From Actinoplanes sp. L3-i22 (GTDB taxonomy: Bacteria > Actinomycetota > Actinomycetes > Mycobacteriales > Micromonosporaceae), in the NCBI RefSeq assembly GCF_019704555.1, contig NZ_AP024745.1, positions 4,162,501 to 4,226,500 on the forward strand: a stretch of 64,000 nt of DNA, in the 5' to 3' direction. The stretch's first letter is position 1. Each line of letters begins with the position of its first letter. Under the pieces are notes generated by a model that worked only from the letters and a program-made list of their open reading frames with translations, had not been told where the DNA came from and did no database searches. The position numbers were made by a program, and so were the translations under genes. Below are positions 1 to 7,422 of this stretch, in pieces.

Positions 1-212
1 GCGATCCGGGCGGGCAGCTCGGCGGCGCTGCGCCGGGCCAGGGCCAGCAGCAGCCCGCGTTTGGAGCCGAACCGTTGGGACAGCGCGGCGGCGGTCACCC
101 CGGCGCGGGCGCCGATCCGGGCGAGGGTGACCGCGGCCGGGCCGGATTCGGCGACGGCGGCCGCGGCGGCGTCGAGGAGGGCGTCGTCGGTGACGGTGCG
201 GGGGCGAACCAT
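1..212 (-). CDS. TetR-family regulator, 5' part only
   Basis: The first about 70 residues of a TetR/AcrR-type repressor are present; the window edge cuts the rest. The protein begins MVRPRTVTDDALLDAAAA and continues through the helix-turn-helix (VTLARIGARAGVTAAALSQ, then RFGSKRGLLLALA), the usual N-terminal DNA-binding domain. An in-frame ATG three codons upstream (ending at 221) is an alternative start. It is divergent from the SDR gene with only 36 bases between the starts, and an imperfect dyad lies in that gap. The inference is a local repressor of the SDR gene and of itself. The ligand-binding domain is not visible, so the inducer cannot be guessed. Confidence 0.85.
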   Translation of the reverse strand, partial: MVRPRTVTDDALLDAAAAAVAESGPAAVTLARIGARAGVTAAALSQRFGSKRGLLLALARRSAAELPARI

Positions 213-222
213 GTTCCGCATA

Positions 223-244
223 TTACTAAATGGTGGTTCACTAA
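223..244. promoter_or_regulatory. Imperfect dyad between TetR and SDR starts, likely operator
   Basis: The 22-base segment reads TTACTAAATGG followed by TGGTTCACTAA. The half-sites TTAcTaAA and TTAgTgAA are related by two-fold symmetry. The stretch is AT-rich against a very GC-rich background and fills most of the gap between two divergent starts, as expected for a TetR operator overlapping both promoters. Confidence 0.5.
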
Positions 245-248
245 CTCC

Positions 249-1115
249 ATGACTACAGCAAAACTTCAGGGGCGCGTGGCGCTCGTGGCCGGTGCGACCC
301 GGGGCGCCGGCCGGGGGATCGCGGTCGAACTGGGTACGGCCGGAGCCGTCGTCTACGTGAGCGGGCGCAGCACCCGGGCGTCGCGTTCGGACCTGGACCG
401 GCCGGAGACCATCGAGGAGACCGCCGAGCTGGTCACCGCGGCCGGCGGGCAGGGCATCCCGGTGCGCTGCGACCACGAGGACGAGGAGCAGGTGCAGGCG
501 CTGGTCGGACGGGTCGAGGCCGGGCACGGGCGGCTCGACGTCCTGGTCAACGACGTGTGGGGCGGGGATCCGCTGAGCGAGTGGGGCACACCGTTCTGGG
601 AGATGGACCTGGGCAAGGCCCGGGCCATGTGGGTACGGGCGGTGTTCACGCACATGGTGACCAGCCGATACACGGTGCCGCTGATGCTGCGGACCCGGGG
701 TGGCCTGCTCGTCGAGATCACCGACGGGGTCGGCCGCGAATATCGGGGCAATCTTGCGTACGACCTGGCCAAGACCGCCGTGAACCGGCTCGCCCTGGCG
801 CAGGCCGAGGAGTTGCGCGAGCACGGGATCACCGCGCTCGCGGTGACCCCCGGCTTCCTGCGCAGCGAGGCGATGCTCGACATCTTCGGCGTCACCGAGC
901 AGAACTGGCGCGACGGCGGCCGGCGGGATCCGCACTTCCTGGCCTCGGAGACGCCGCGGTACGTGGGCCGGGCGGTCGCCGCGCTGGCCGGCGATCCCGC
1001 GGTGGCGAAACGGGCCGGCCAGGTCCTCACGTCATGGGACCTGGCCGAGGAGTACGGCTTCACCGACCTCGACGGCCGCCAGCCCCACTGGGACCGCCAC
1101 ATGCGCGGCGAATAA
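249..1115 (+). CDS. Short-chain dehydrogenase/reductase (SDR)
   Basis: A 288-residue NAD(P)-dependent SDR oxidoreductase. The ATG at 249 (MTTAKLQGRVALV) is chosen because the Rossmann nucleotide-binding motif GATRGAGRGIA follows within about 20 residues, as in the family; longer upstream frames would run through the divergent TetR gene. Other SDR features are an ND-V-G segment (VLVNDVWGG, variant of NNAG) and the catalytic Tyr-x-x-x-Lys (YDLAK). Substrate is unknown. Members of this subgroup with GATRGAGRG are common next to TetR repressors in actinobacteria, and that is the arrangement here. Confidence 0.9.
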   Translation: MTTAKLQGRVALVAGATRGAGRGIAVELGTAGAVVYVSGRSTRASRSDLDRPETIEETAELVTAAGGQGIPVRCDHEDEEQVQALVGRVEAGHGRLDVLVNDVWGGDPLSEWGTPFWEMDLGKARAMWVRAVFTHMVTSRYTVPLMLRTRGGLLVEITDGVGREYRGNLAYDLAKTAVNRLALAQAEELREHGITALAVTPGFLRSEAMLDIFGVTEQNWRDGGRRDPHFLASETPRYVGRAVAALAGDPAVAKRAGQVLTSWDLAEEYGFTDLDGRQPHWDRHMRGE

Positions 1116-1136
1116 CCGAGCCGGTAACCGAGCCGG

Positions 1137-1568
1137 TCAGGCGCTGGCGGCGGCCTGCTGAGCCTGCCAGATCGCGATCTGGACGCCGACCACGAAGACC
1201 TGCAACGGCAGCGACAGCCCGGGCAACTCGGCCTCGACACCACCGGACCAGGCGCTCGTGCGATGCATCGACCCGGTCGGCACCCCGTCGGTCAGCAACT
1301 CCTGACGATTGCCGAAAAAAGAGGCACGGCGGAATTCATACGTACGGCCGTCGGCCCGCATCGTCCAGTGTTTCCGGCCGGCCCGCTCGACCAGGGCGAC
1401 CTCGGTGCCGGTCTGATCGAACATCCGGTACTTGGTGCCCCAGCCGTTCGCCCGCACCTGGAAACGGCGGCCGTCGATCTCGAAGTCGCCACCGTTGCGC
1501 CACCACGACGGATCCCAGACGGTGACCGGGCGGCCGTCCGACTCGATCTCGTAGCGGCCGCGCCACAT
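1137..1568 (-). CDS. Small beta-rich unknown protein (LURP/tubby-C-like?)
   Basis: 143 residues starting MWRGRYEIESDG. The start at 1568 has AGGAGAG nearby upstream; longer in-frame extensions lack one. The sequence alternates short beta strands with charged turns (GDFEIDGRRFQVRAN, then ALVERAGRKHWTMRADGR) and ends in a hydrophobic, alanine-rich helix (VFVVGVQIAIWQAQQAAA). This layout resembles the LURP-one/tubby C-terminal-like fold, in which a barrel surrounds a hydrophobic helix. No catalytic motif is seen. The fold is inferred from pattern only. It converges on the SDR gene with 21 bases between their ends. Confidence 0.7.
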   Translation of the reverse strand: MWRGRYEIESDGRPVTVWDPSWWRNGGDFEIDGRRFQVRANGWGTKYRMFDQTGTEVALVERAGRKHWTMRADGRTYEFRRASFFGNRQELLTDGVPTGSMHRTSAWSGGVEAELPGLSLPLQVFVVGVQIAIWQAQQAAASA

Positions 1569-1644
1569 GCTTGCTCTCCTGGCGGTCAACATAGCCCGAG
1601 CGTAAACCGGGTCTGCCAGCCCAGCGGGCGGCGCGGATGCGGTT

Positions 1645-1676
1645 GGGGCGGGGCTCCGGCCGTACCCAAGCAAGGG
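1645..1676 (-). repeat. Dispersed hairpin repeat, copy C
   Basis: On the minus strand this reads TTGCTTGGGTACGGCCGGAG and then CCCCGCCCC. It matches copies at 21436-21467 and 24334-24367, with the loop GGTACGG conserved and flanking stem bases varying (GCTTGG against CCGGAGC here). Confidence 0.45.
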
Positions 1677-1710
1677 TAATCGGCTGTGGAGGGTTTCGCT
1701 AAGCGATCTT

Positions 1711-2337
1711 GTGTTTTATTGTGCTGGTGTGTCTCGACTTCGTATTGGTCCTGCTGCCGCGTATCTGGGTGTGCATCCGGTGACATTGCGCCGGTGGGCG
1801 AACGAGGACCGGATTGGGTTCGTGTGGGTGGGTCGGGAACGACGGTTCGACACCGAGGTCCTGGATGCGTTCAGCGGGGTTCGTCCTGAGGATGGTGTCC
1901 GGCGGGAGGTGTTGTATCTGCGGGTGTCGGGGTCTTCGGGTCAGGAGACGTCGCTGGTGTCGCAGGAGACCGAGTTGCGGGCGTCGTCGAGGGGCGAGGT
2001 AGTTGCGGTGTTTAAAGACCGGGCGTCGGGGCTGCGGGAGAACCGTCCCGGTCTGGGTAGGCTGCTGGCCGCGGCGGCTGGGGGTGAGTTCACGGTGGTT
2101 CGGGTGACGCACGAGGACAGGCTTGCCCGGTTCGGGGTGGGCTGGCTGCGCATGTTGTTGTCGCGTGATGGTGTGGCCGTGGAGGTTTTGCATCCGAAGG
2201 GGTCAGCCGGGGGCCGGGAGGAACTGCTGGCTGATTTCATGGCGTTGGTCGCGACGTTTGCGGGCCGGTTGTACGGCATCCGGTCGCGGGAGACCCGCCA
2301 GCGGCTACTCGCTGAAGCTGCCGGAGACCGGCCCTGA
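1711..2337 (+). CDS. tnpA: IS607-family serine recombinase TnpA
   Basis: 208 residues. Residues 9-50 form a MerR-like winged helix (IGPAAAYLGVHPVTLRRWA, then VGRERRF), which is the DNA-binding domain placed N-terminally in IS607 enzymes. Residues 66-190 are the small resolvase-type catalytic domain: VLYLRVSGSSGQ contains the nucleophile Ser73 in the Y-x-R-V-S motif, and TVVRVTHEDRLARFG matches the R-x-x-D-R-L-x-R motif. The reading starts at GTG 1711; GTG 1729 (VSRLRIGP) is an alternative that lies closer to the domain. TnpA catalyses excision and integration through a serine-DNA intermediate. It appears intact. Confidence 0.9.
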   Translation: MFYCAGVSRLRIGPAAAYLGVHPVTLRRWANEDRIGFVWVGRERRFDTEVLDAFSGVRPEDGVRREVLYLRVSGSSGQETSLVSQETELRASSRGEVVAVFKDRASGLRENRPGLGRLLAAAAGGEFTVVRVTHEDRLARFGVGWLRMLLSRDGVAVEVLHPKGSAGGREELLADFMALVATFAGRLYGIRSRETRQRLLAEAAGDRP

Positions 2338-2345
2338 AACCGGCC

Positions 2346-4325
2346 GTGGTGTCGGTGACCGCGACGGCGACGTGCACCGCGTTGCGAGGCACCGTCGTCA
2401 CCGGGACGCCGGACAAGCCAGGCACGACCGCGCCGGTCACGGCACGGATCCTCGCCGAGCGGGTCGGATGGCTGGCTGGCCTGGTGCAGAAGATGGCGTC
2501 CGAGAGTCTTTCGCGGGTGTGGACGGACACCTGCCTGGCCGAGGTGGAAACTGGCGTGGACGCGGTCGGTCGTCGTCTGCCGTCGCATGGGTATAAGGCG
2601 GTCCGGCGTCTCGGGTGGGCCGCGTCCGCTGCGGCCGGGGTGTACACCTGCGATCGGGTGCGGTGTGTCGCGGACGAGGAAGTCGCGCGGGCGATGCGGC
2701 TGGCCGTGCACCGCCGGGCGGTTCTCGCCGCTCTCGTCGGCAGCTGGCCGGCGGACCCAGCGCGGCGGACAGCCGAGGAGTGGAAGACTCTGCGCGCCGT
2801 CCTGCCGGCCGGCGTCGACAACGCGACGATCCGTAACCGCACCAGGCAGATCGTTGCGTTCACCGGTGAGCACGCACGGCTGCCCGGTTCGGTGTGCGAG
2901 CTCGAGGCGCCGCCTCGGGTAGCGGCCCAGGTGCTGCTCGCCGCGGCGGACAAGCAACTCGTGCGGGTGCACCGCGATGATGCGTCGAGCGTGCGGGTGT
3001 GGGTTCAGCTGCCGACCGTTGCAGCCCCGGTCTCGCGCCGGGACTGGGCGTGGCATGCCTTGCAGGTCAAGCTCCCGCCGACCGTTGCTGCCGGGGTGAA
3101 GCTGAGCCCGCCGACGCTGCGCGTGCGCGCCGATCGTGTGCGGGTGGATCTGCCGTTCACCCAGCCTGTCGCGGTGGCGCCGCTGACCGGGCACACCCGG
3201 GCGGTGGCCGCGGACTGGGGCCTCAACACTCTGCTCACCGCCACCTACGGCACCCTCGACCCTGACGGCACGGTCGTGTCGTCGGGCCGGGCGTTGCGAT
3301 ACGACGCCGCCGGTGTGTCCCGCAAACTCGACCGGCTCCGCCACGAACGTGAACACCTGAAGACCCGGATCGTGCACCAGCAGAAACTCGCCGCCCGCCG
3401 GAACACCACCGACCAGGCCCTGACGGACAAACTCGCCACACTCGAGACAGAACACGACCGGGTTTGCCGCAAGATCCGCAAGATCGGTAACGAACTTGCC
3501 TGGTCCGCGGCGCGCTGGCTGATCGACCAGGCCCTGGCCACTGGCGCGAGCGTTGTCTACCTGGAGGACCTGACCGACCTGCAAGCCGGTGGCCTGTCCC
3601 GCAGCTGGAACCGCAGGATGTCCGGTGCGACCCGGGGAACCCTCGTCGACGCGCTGCGGCACCTCGGACAGAAAGATCGGGTAGCCGTCGTCACCGTGCC
3701 CGCGCGCGGCACCAGCTCAGGGTGCCCACGATGCGAGGCAAAGGTCAAACACGTCAAGGCCCCGGATCGCCCAGCGGTCCGCGGGTACCGTTGGGCGCTC
3801 TGCGGGTGCGGGCACAGCACCGACCGGGACTTCTCCGCCGCCCAGCGGATCCTCGCCCGCGGCCTCGCCGGCCAGGCGCAGACCCGCCGGAACAGGGCCG
3901 GGCACCCCAGTATTCGTGAAACCGTCGACCGGCCGGTCCTGCGCCGCAACACACCGACGGTCCGTCCCGCTCTACGCGCCCCGTACTCCCGGGACAAATC
4001 CGGGCCGACTCCGCGGCGGGTACCACGCCGCGGCCGAAGTTTCACCCCTGACGCCCAGGCGGCGCAGGGATCCCGCCCCACACCATCATCGGTGGCCGGT
4101 GTGTCGAACCGTCCGGCGGGACGGGCACCCCAGAACCCCACCCCGGTGGATGTTCAGGTCCCGGCAACGATTCCTTCCAACCCACCACGCACCCACAAAG
4201 TGCGCGGGGCCGTCCTCGGCAGAGGCTTCCACTACCACGTGACCAGCACCCCTATCCAAGGACGTGCACAACGGTCACGCGGTCATGGAACACCCGGTTC
4301 GCTGAAGATCGCACAAGGAATCTGA
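2346..4325 (+). CDS. tnpB: TnpB RNA-guided nuclease-like protein with long C-terminal tail
   Basis: 659 residues, much longer than the usual 350-500 of TnpB. The RuvC triad looks intact: Asp290 in AADWGLNTLL, Glu407 in VVYLEDLTDL and Asp495 in DRDFSAAQ. A zinc ribbon between RuvC II and III is seen as CPRC (460-463) and LCGCGH (485-490), a C-x-C variant of the usual second CxxC. A coiled helix (325-375) precedes RuvC II. Residues about 505-659 are Arg/Pro-rich, low in complexity and unlike folded protein. In TnpB elements the guide (omega) RNA often overlaps the 3' end of tnpB, so this tail may be read-through over an RNA-coding end. It sits nine bases after tnpA. Confidence 0.88.
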   Translation: MVSVTATATCTALRGTVVTGTPDKPGTTAPVTARILAERVGWLAGLVQKMASESLSRVWTDTCLAEVETGVDAVGRRLPSHGYKAVRRLGWAASAAAGVYTCDRVRCVADEEVARAMRLAVHRRAVLAALVGSWPADPARRTAEEWKTLRAVLPAGVDNATIRNRTRQIVAFTGEHARLPGSVCELEAPPRVAAQVLLAAADKQLVRVHRDDASSVRVWVQLPTVAAPVSRRDWAWHALQVKLPPTVAAGVKLSPPTLRVRADRVRVDLPFTQPVAVAPLTGHTRAVAADWGLNTLLTATYGTLDPDGTVVSSGRALRYDAAGVSRKLDRLRHEREHLKTRIVHQQKLAARRNTTDQALTDKLATLETEHDRVCRKIRKIGNELAWSAARWLIDQALATGASVVYLEDLTDLQAGGLSRSWNRRMSGATRGTLVDALRHLGQKDRVAVVTVPARGTSSGCPRCEAKVKHVKAPDRPAVRGYRWALCGCGHSTDRDFSAAQRILARGLAGQAQTRRNRAGHPSIRETVDRPVLRRNTPTVRPALRAPYSRDKSGPTPRRVPRRGRSFTPDAQAAQGSRPTPSSVAGVSNRPAGRAPQNPTPVDVQVPATIPSNPPRTHKVRGAVLGRGFHYHVTSTPIQGRAQRSRGHGTPGSLKIAQGI

Positions 4326-4331
4326 GACGGT

Positions 4332-5897
4332 TTAGGACCGCAGGTCGTGGATCAGGCCGGCGAGGGTGTCGACCTCGGGCGCCGGGCCGTTGTGCAGCTC
4401 GATCGCCTCGATGAAGGTGGACCACAGGTCCGGCGCCGGCGAACGGTCCATGACGGTGATCAGGTTGACGACCCGGTAGTGCAGCGAGTCGTTGCCGTCG
4501 GAGGCCAGCGCGTTGCGGACCCGGGCCGGCAGCTCGGCGATGATGCGGTCGAGGCGCGCGCCGTTGCTGACATAGGGGACGGCGAGCACGGCCTCCGCCA
4601 GGTCACGGCGTTCCGTCCGGGTCAGCGGGCGATGCCCGTTGGTCGCCGCCTTGGCCACGGCGGGAACCGGAGGCGGCGAGGGAGCAGAAACCGGCGGCGC
4701 CGGGATGGGGGCCGGCTTCAGGATGTGGACGGTGACCGGGTTCAGGGTGGGGCCGTCGGCGAGGTAGCGGGTCGCGGCCTGAGCGGCCAGCGCGAAATAC
4801 CACCAGGCCGCCTCCGGATCGCCCGGCTGGGCCCGCGGGACGAACATCAGCGCGCAGCCGACCAGCGCGAGCAACTGCTCGACCTGCCAGTCGTCGCCAC
4901 GCTCCCCGTCGGCGTAGGCGTCCGCGCCGCCGAGCCGGATGTTCTCCACCGCGCTGACCAGCGTCGCCGGGAGCCGCTCGCCGCCGGTCCCGTCGACCAG
5001 GAACACGGCGAGCCGGTGCCGGGCCGCGTTGTCGAGCTTCGGCAGGTGCAGGTCGACGATCGACAGCAGCAGGTGCATCGGGTCGCGGGCCAGCGGGGCG
5101 TCGGTCGCGAAGGTGGTCAGATCGATGAACCGGAAGAGCTCCGGCGCCGAGCCGTCGCGCGGCACGATCACGTTGTCGATGTGCAGGTCGCCGTGGCACA
5201 GCCCGGTGGTCAGCGGCACCCGGAGCCGGGCCACCGAGCCCACGTCGCGCAGCAGGGCGATCGGGTTGACCAGCGGATCCTGGAACCGGGACAGGCTCAG
5301 GTGCAGCGAGCGCGGCCGGGCGATCTCCGGCTGGTCGTCCAGCCAGCGGGTCAGCCGGTGCCCGGGGCGCAGGCGGTAGCCGAGCACCGTGGACAGGAAC
5401 TCGCCCGGCGAGACCGGCCGGGTGCTCAGCGGGCTGCGGGCGGCCGGGGCGTTCCAGTCGGCGAGCGCCGCGCGGACGATCTCGCGGACCGCGGGGCCGA
5501 TCGCGGCGCTGTCGTGGTGCCGGCGCAGGCCCGCGTGCCCGGTCAGGCTGCCGTTGGCGACGCCCTGGAACAGCAGCATGCCGCCGTCGGCCATCACGAT
5601 CGGGTCGTAGACGATCTCGACCAGGTGCAGGTCCCGGAACGCCGGGGGCGACACGTGCAGGGCCCGGTTGTGCGCGCCCGGCTCGCGGGCCGGGCCGTCC
5701 GGCTCCGGTGGGCAGAACTTGAGGACGGCGGCCTGCACGCGGCCGCGGTCGTGGACCCGGACGGGCAGCAGTGCCGCGCCGCTCAGGCCGCTCATCGGGT
5801 CGCCGGCGGGCACCACCCGCCGGTTCGTCGATTTCTCCCACATCGAGAGCGCGTGCTGGGCCCGCTCGCCCAGGACGGTACGGATCGGATCTGTCAT
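4332..5897 (-). CDS. Phosphotransferase-fold protein with C-terminal effector-associated-like domain
   Basis: 521 residues. Residues 1-390 have an APH/choline-kinase-like fold: Lys60 in AAVLKF as the nucleotide-binding lysine, the catalytic loop CHGDLHIDN at 234-242 and the metal-binding Asp259 in FRFIDLTTF. A Pro/Ala linker (395-420) leads to a helical domain at 425-520, beginning LTRTERRDLAEAVLAVP and ending LAGLIHDL. That domain has the size and layout of the effector-associated (EAD) modules described for actinobacterial conflict systems, and a similar segment begins the NB-ARC protein at 9129. The gene is divergent from the FxSxx precursor across 204 bases. The kinase substrate is unknown. 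The APH call is firm; the EAD call is inference from pattern. Confidence 0.85.
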   Translation of the reverse strand: MTDPIRTVLGERAQHALSMWEKSTNRRVVPAGDPMSGLSGAALLPVRVHDRGRVQAAVLKFCPPEPDGPAREPGAHNRALHVSPPAFRDLHLVEIVYDPIVMADGGMLLFQGVANGSLTGHAGLRRHHDSAAIGPAVREIVRAALADWNAPAARSPLSTRPVSPGEFLSTVLGYRLRPGHRLTRWLDDQPEIARPRSLHLSLSRFQDPLVNPIALLRDVGSVARLRVPLTTGLCHGDLHIDNVIVPRDGSAPELFRFIDLTTFATDAPLARDPMHLLLSIVDLHLPKLDNAARHRLAVFLVDGTGGERLPATLVSAVENIRLGGADAYADGERGDDWQVEQLLALVGCALMFVPRAQPGDPEAAWWYFALAAQAATRYLADGPTLNPVTVHILKPAPIPAPPVSAPSPPPVPAVAKAATNGHRPLTRTERRDLAEAVLAVPYVSNGARLDRIIAELPARVRNALASDGNDSLHYRVVNLITVMDRSPAPDLWSTFIEAIELHNGPAPEVDTLAGLIHDLRS

Positions 5898-6101
5898 CGC
5901 ACCTCCCCAAAGGCCTCAACGAACGCGCCGACCGGGCGTCACTGTGGGATGTCCCGATCATAGGGAACACATGCCGGTCGTTCCGAACGCATCGACGAAG
6001 CGGTCCGGTGAAGTAGGATTTCGGTGTCCGTGGATGGGTGGGAGCCGCGCACATCCATGTCGGACCGGTGAGGCGAAACGGCGCGGCCGCCGGAGGCGAC
6101 T

Positions 6102-6275
6102 GTGGATCAGCTCGAACAGGGCGTCGAACCAGGCCTGCCCGACCTCAGCACGACGTCACTCGACCTGGTGCTGCACAGTGAGAACCCGGTTCTCGCCTAC
6201 CAGCTGCGCCGGATCGAACGCGAGATGCAGGACGAGGGGGAGATTCTCGCGGCCGGCTTCCAGTCAGCTCTCTGA
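6102..6275 (+). CDS. fxsA: FxSxx-COOH ribosomal peptide precursor (FxsA)
   Basis: A 57-residue protein opening with GTG at 6102, preceded by GGAGG at 6092-6096. It starts MDQLEQGVEPGLPDLSTTSL and ends GFQSAL-stop, so the last five residues FQSAL fit the defining F-x-S-x-x-COOH C-terminus of this precursor family. The middle (VLHSENPVLAYQLRRIERE) is a charged helix typical of the leader. The stop is four bases before the ATG of the radical SAM gene, a position expected for fxsA. In the family the Phe and Ser near the C-terminus are the probable sites of radical SAM crosslinking. A TAGGAT box at 6014-6019 could be its -10 element (weak). Confidence 0.88.
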   Translation: MDQLEQGVEPGLPDLSTTSLDLVLHSENPVLAYQLRRIEREMQDEGEILAAGFQSAL

Positions 6276-6279
6276 CGTC

Positions 6280-7422
6280 ATGCGTGCCGCCGACGGGACC
6301 TTGGGGCAGTTCGTGCTCAAGGTGGCGAGCCGGTGTGACCTGGGCTGCGACTACTGCTACGTGTACCGGATGGCGGATCGGTCGTACGCCCGGCAGCCGC
6401 GTTTCATGAGCCGGGCGACGCTGGGCCGCACCGCCGAGCGGATCGCCGAGCACGCCGCGGCCCATCGGCTGCGCCGGGTGCGGATGGTCTTCCACGGTGG
6501 CGAGCCGATGCTGGCCGGCCCGGCGTATCTGGCCGAGGCAGCTCGTACGCTGCGGGCCGCCCTGCCGCCGGGCGTCGAGGCCGAGCTGTCGGTGCAGACC
6601 CACGGCGGGTTGCTCGACGAGCCGTTCCTCGAGGTGCTCGACGAGCACCGGATCCGGGTCGGGGTGAGCCTGGACGGCGACGCCCGCCACCACGACCGGC
6701 ACCGGCTGCTGCGCACCGGGCAGGGCAGCTACGAGCAGACCGCGCGCGGGTTGCGGCTGCTGACCTCGGAGCGGTTCCGGCATCTGTTCGCCGGCCTGTT
6801 GTGCGTGGTGGATCTGGCCAACGACCCGATTGAGGTGTACCGGGCGCTGCTGGCGTTCCGGCCACCGGTGGTGGACTTCCTGCTGCCGCACGCCAACTGG
6901 ACCCGGCCACCACCCGGGCTCGCCGGGGCCGGGCCCGCGCCGTACGGGAAATGGTTGTGCAAGGTTTTTGATCGTTGGTACGACGCGCCCGCGCCGGAGA
7001 CGACGGTTCGCCTGTTCAGCGACCTGATCCGGGGCTACACCGGGCGCCCGGCCCGCAGCGAGCAGATCGGGCTGAGCCCACCGGGGTTCGCCGTGATCGA
7101 CACCGACGGCGCGTTGCAGCAGGTGGACACGCTGAAGTCGGTGCGCCCGGGGGCGGCCGACACCGGCCTGCACGTCGCGACGCACAGCATGGACGAGGTG
7201 GCCGGGCATCCCGACGTGCGCGCCCGCGGCCGGGGCCTGGCCGGTTTGTGCGCCACCTGCCGGTCCTGCCCGCTGGTCCGGATCTGCGGGGGAGGGGCCT
7301 ACGTGCATCGTTTCGGCCCGGCCGGTGACTTCGGCAATCCCTCGGTCTACTGCCACGACATGGCCGCTCTGATCCGGCACGCTGTTCGGCGCCTCGCCGC
7401 CGACCTCGGGCCGGCCGCATGA
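6280..7422 (+). CDS. fxsB: Radical SAM peptide maturase, FxsB type
   Basis: 380 residues. The ATG at 6280 is chosen because it lies four bases after the fxsA stop and leads straight into GQFVLKVASRCDLGCDYCYV, whose CxxxCxxC (Cys19, 23, 26) binds the SAM-cleaving 4Fe-4S cluster. HGGEPMLAG is the SAM-binding GGE motif. The C-terminal part has a cysteine cluster (GLCATCRSCPLVRICGGG, then VYCHDM), the auxiliary-cluster layout of SPASM/twitch peptide maturases. By family it would install a crosslink near the C-terminus of the FxSxx precursor. The stop overlaps the next start (ATGA at 7419-7422), so the two proteins are probably made together. Confidence 0.92.
   Translation: MRAADGTLGQFVLKVASRCDLGCDYCYVYRMADRSYARQPRFMSRATLGRTAERIAEHAAAHRLRRVRMVFHGGEPMLAGPAYLAEAARTLRAALPPGVEAELSVQTHGGLLDEPFLEVLDEHRIRVGVSLDGDARHHDRHRLLRTGQGSYEQTARGLRLLTSERFRHLFAGLLCVVDLANDPIEVYRALLAFRPPVVDFLLPHANWTRPPPGLAGAGPAPYGKWLCKVFDRWYDAPAPETTVRLFSDLIRGYTGRPARSEQIGLSPPGFAVIDTDGALQQVDTLKSVRPGAADTGLHVATHSMDEVAGHPDVRARGRGLAGLCATCRSCPLVRICGGGAYVHRFGPAGDFGNPSVYCHDMAALIRHAVRRLAADLGPAA

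Larger units (their letters stand above)
1703..4325 (+). mobile_element. IS607-type insertion sequence (serine recombinase + TnpB)
   Basis: Two genes in one orientation, nine bases apart, encode an IS607 TnpA-type serine recombinase and a TnpB. IS607 elements lack long terminal inverted repeats, so the edges are approximate. An 8-base inverted match, GCGATCTT at 1703-1710 and AAGATCGC at 4305-4312, sits just outside the first gene and inside the 3' end of the second, and may mark the ends. The element lies immediately beside the FxSxx locus. Confidence 0.75.
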
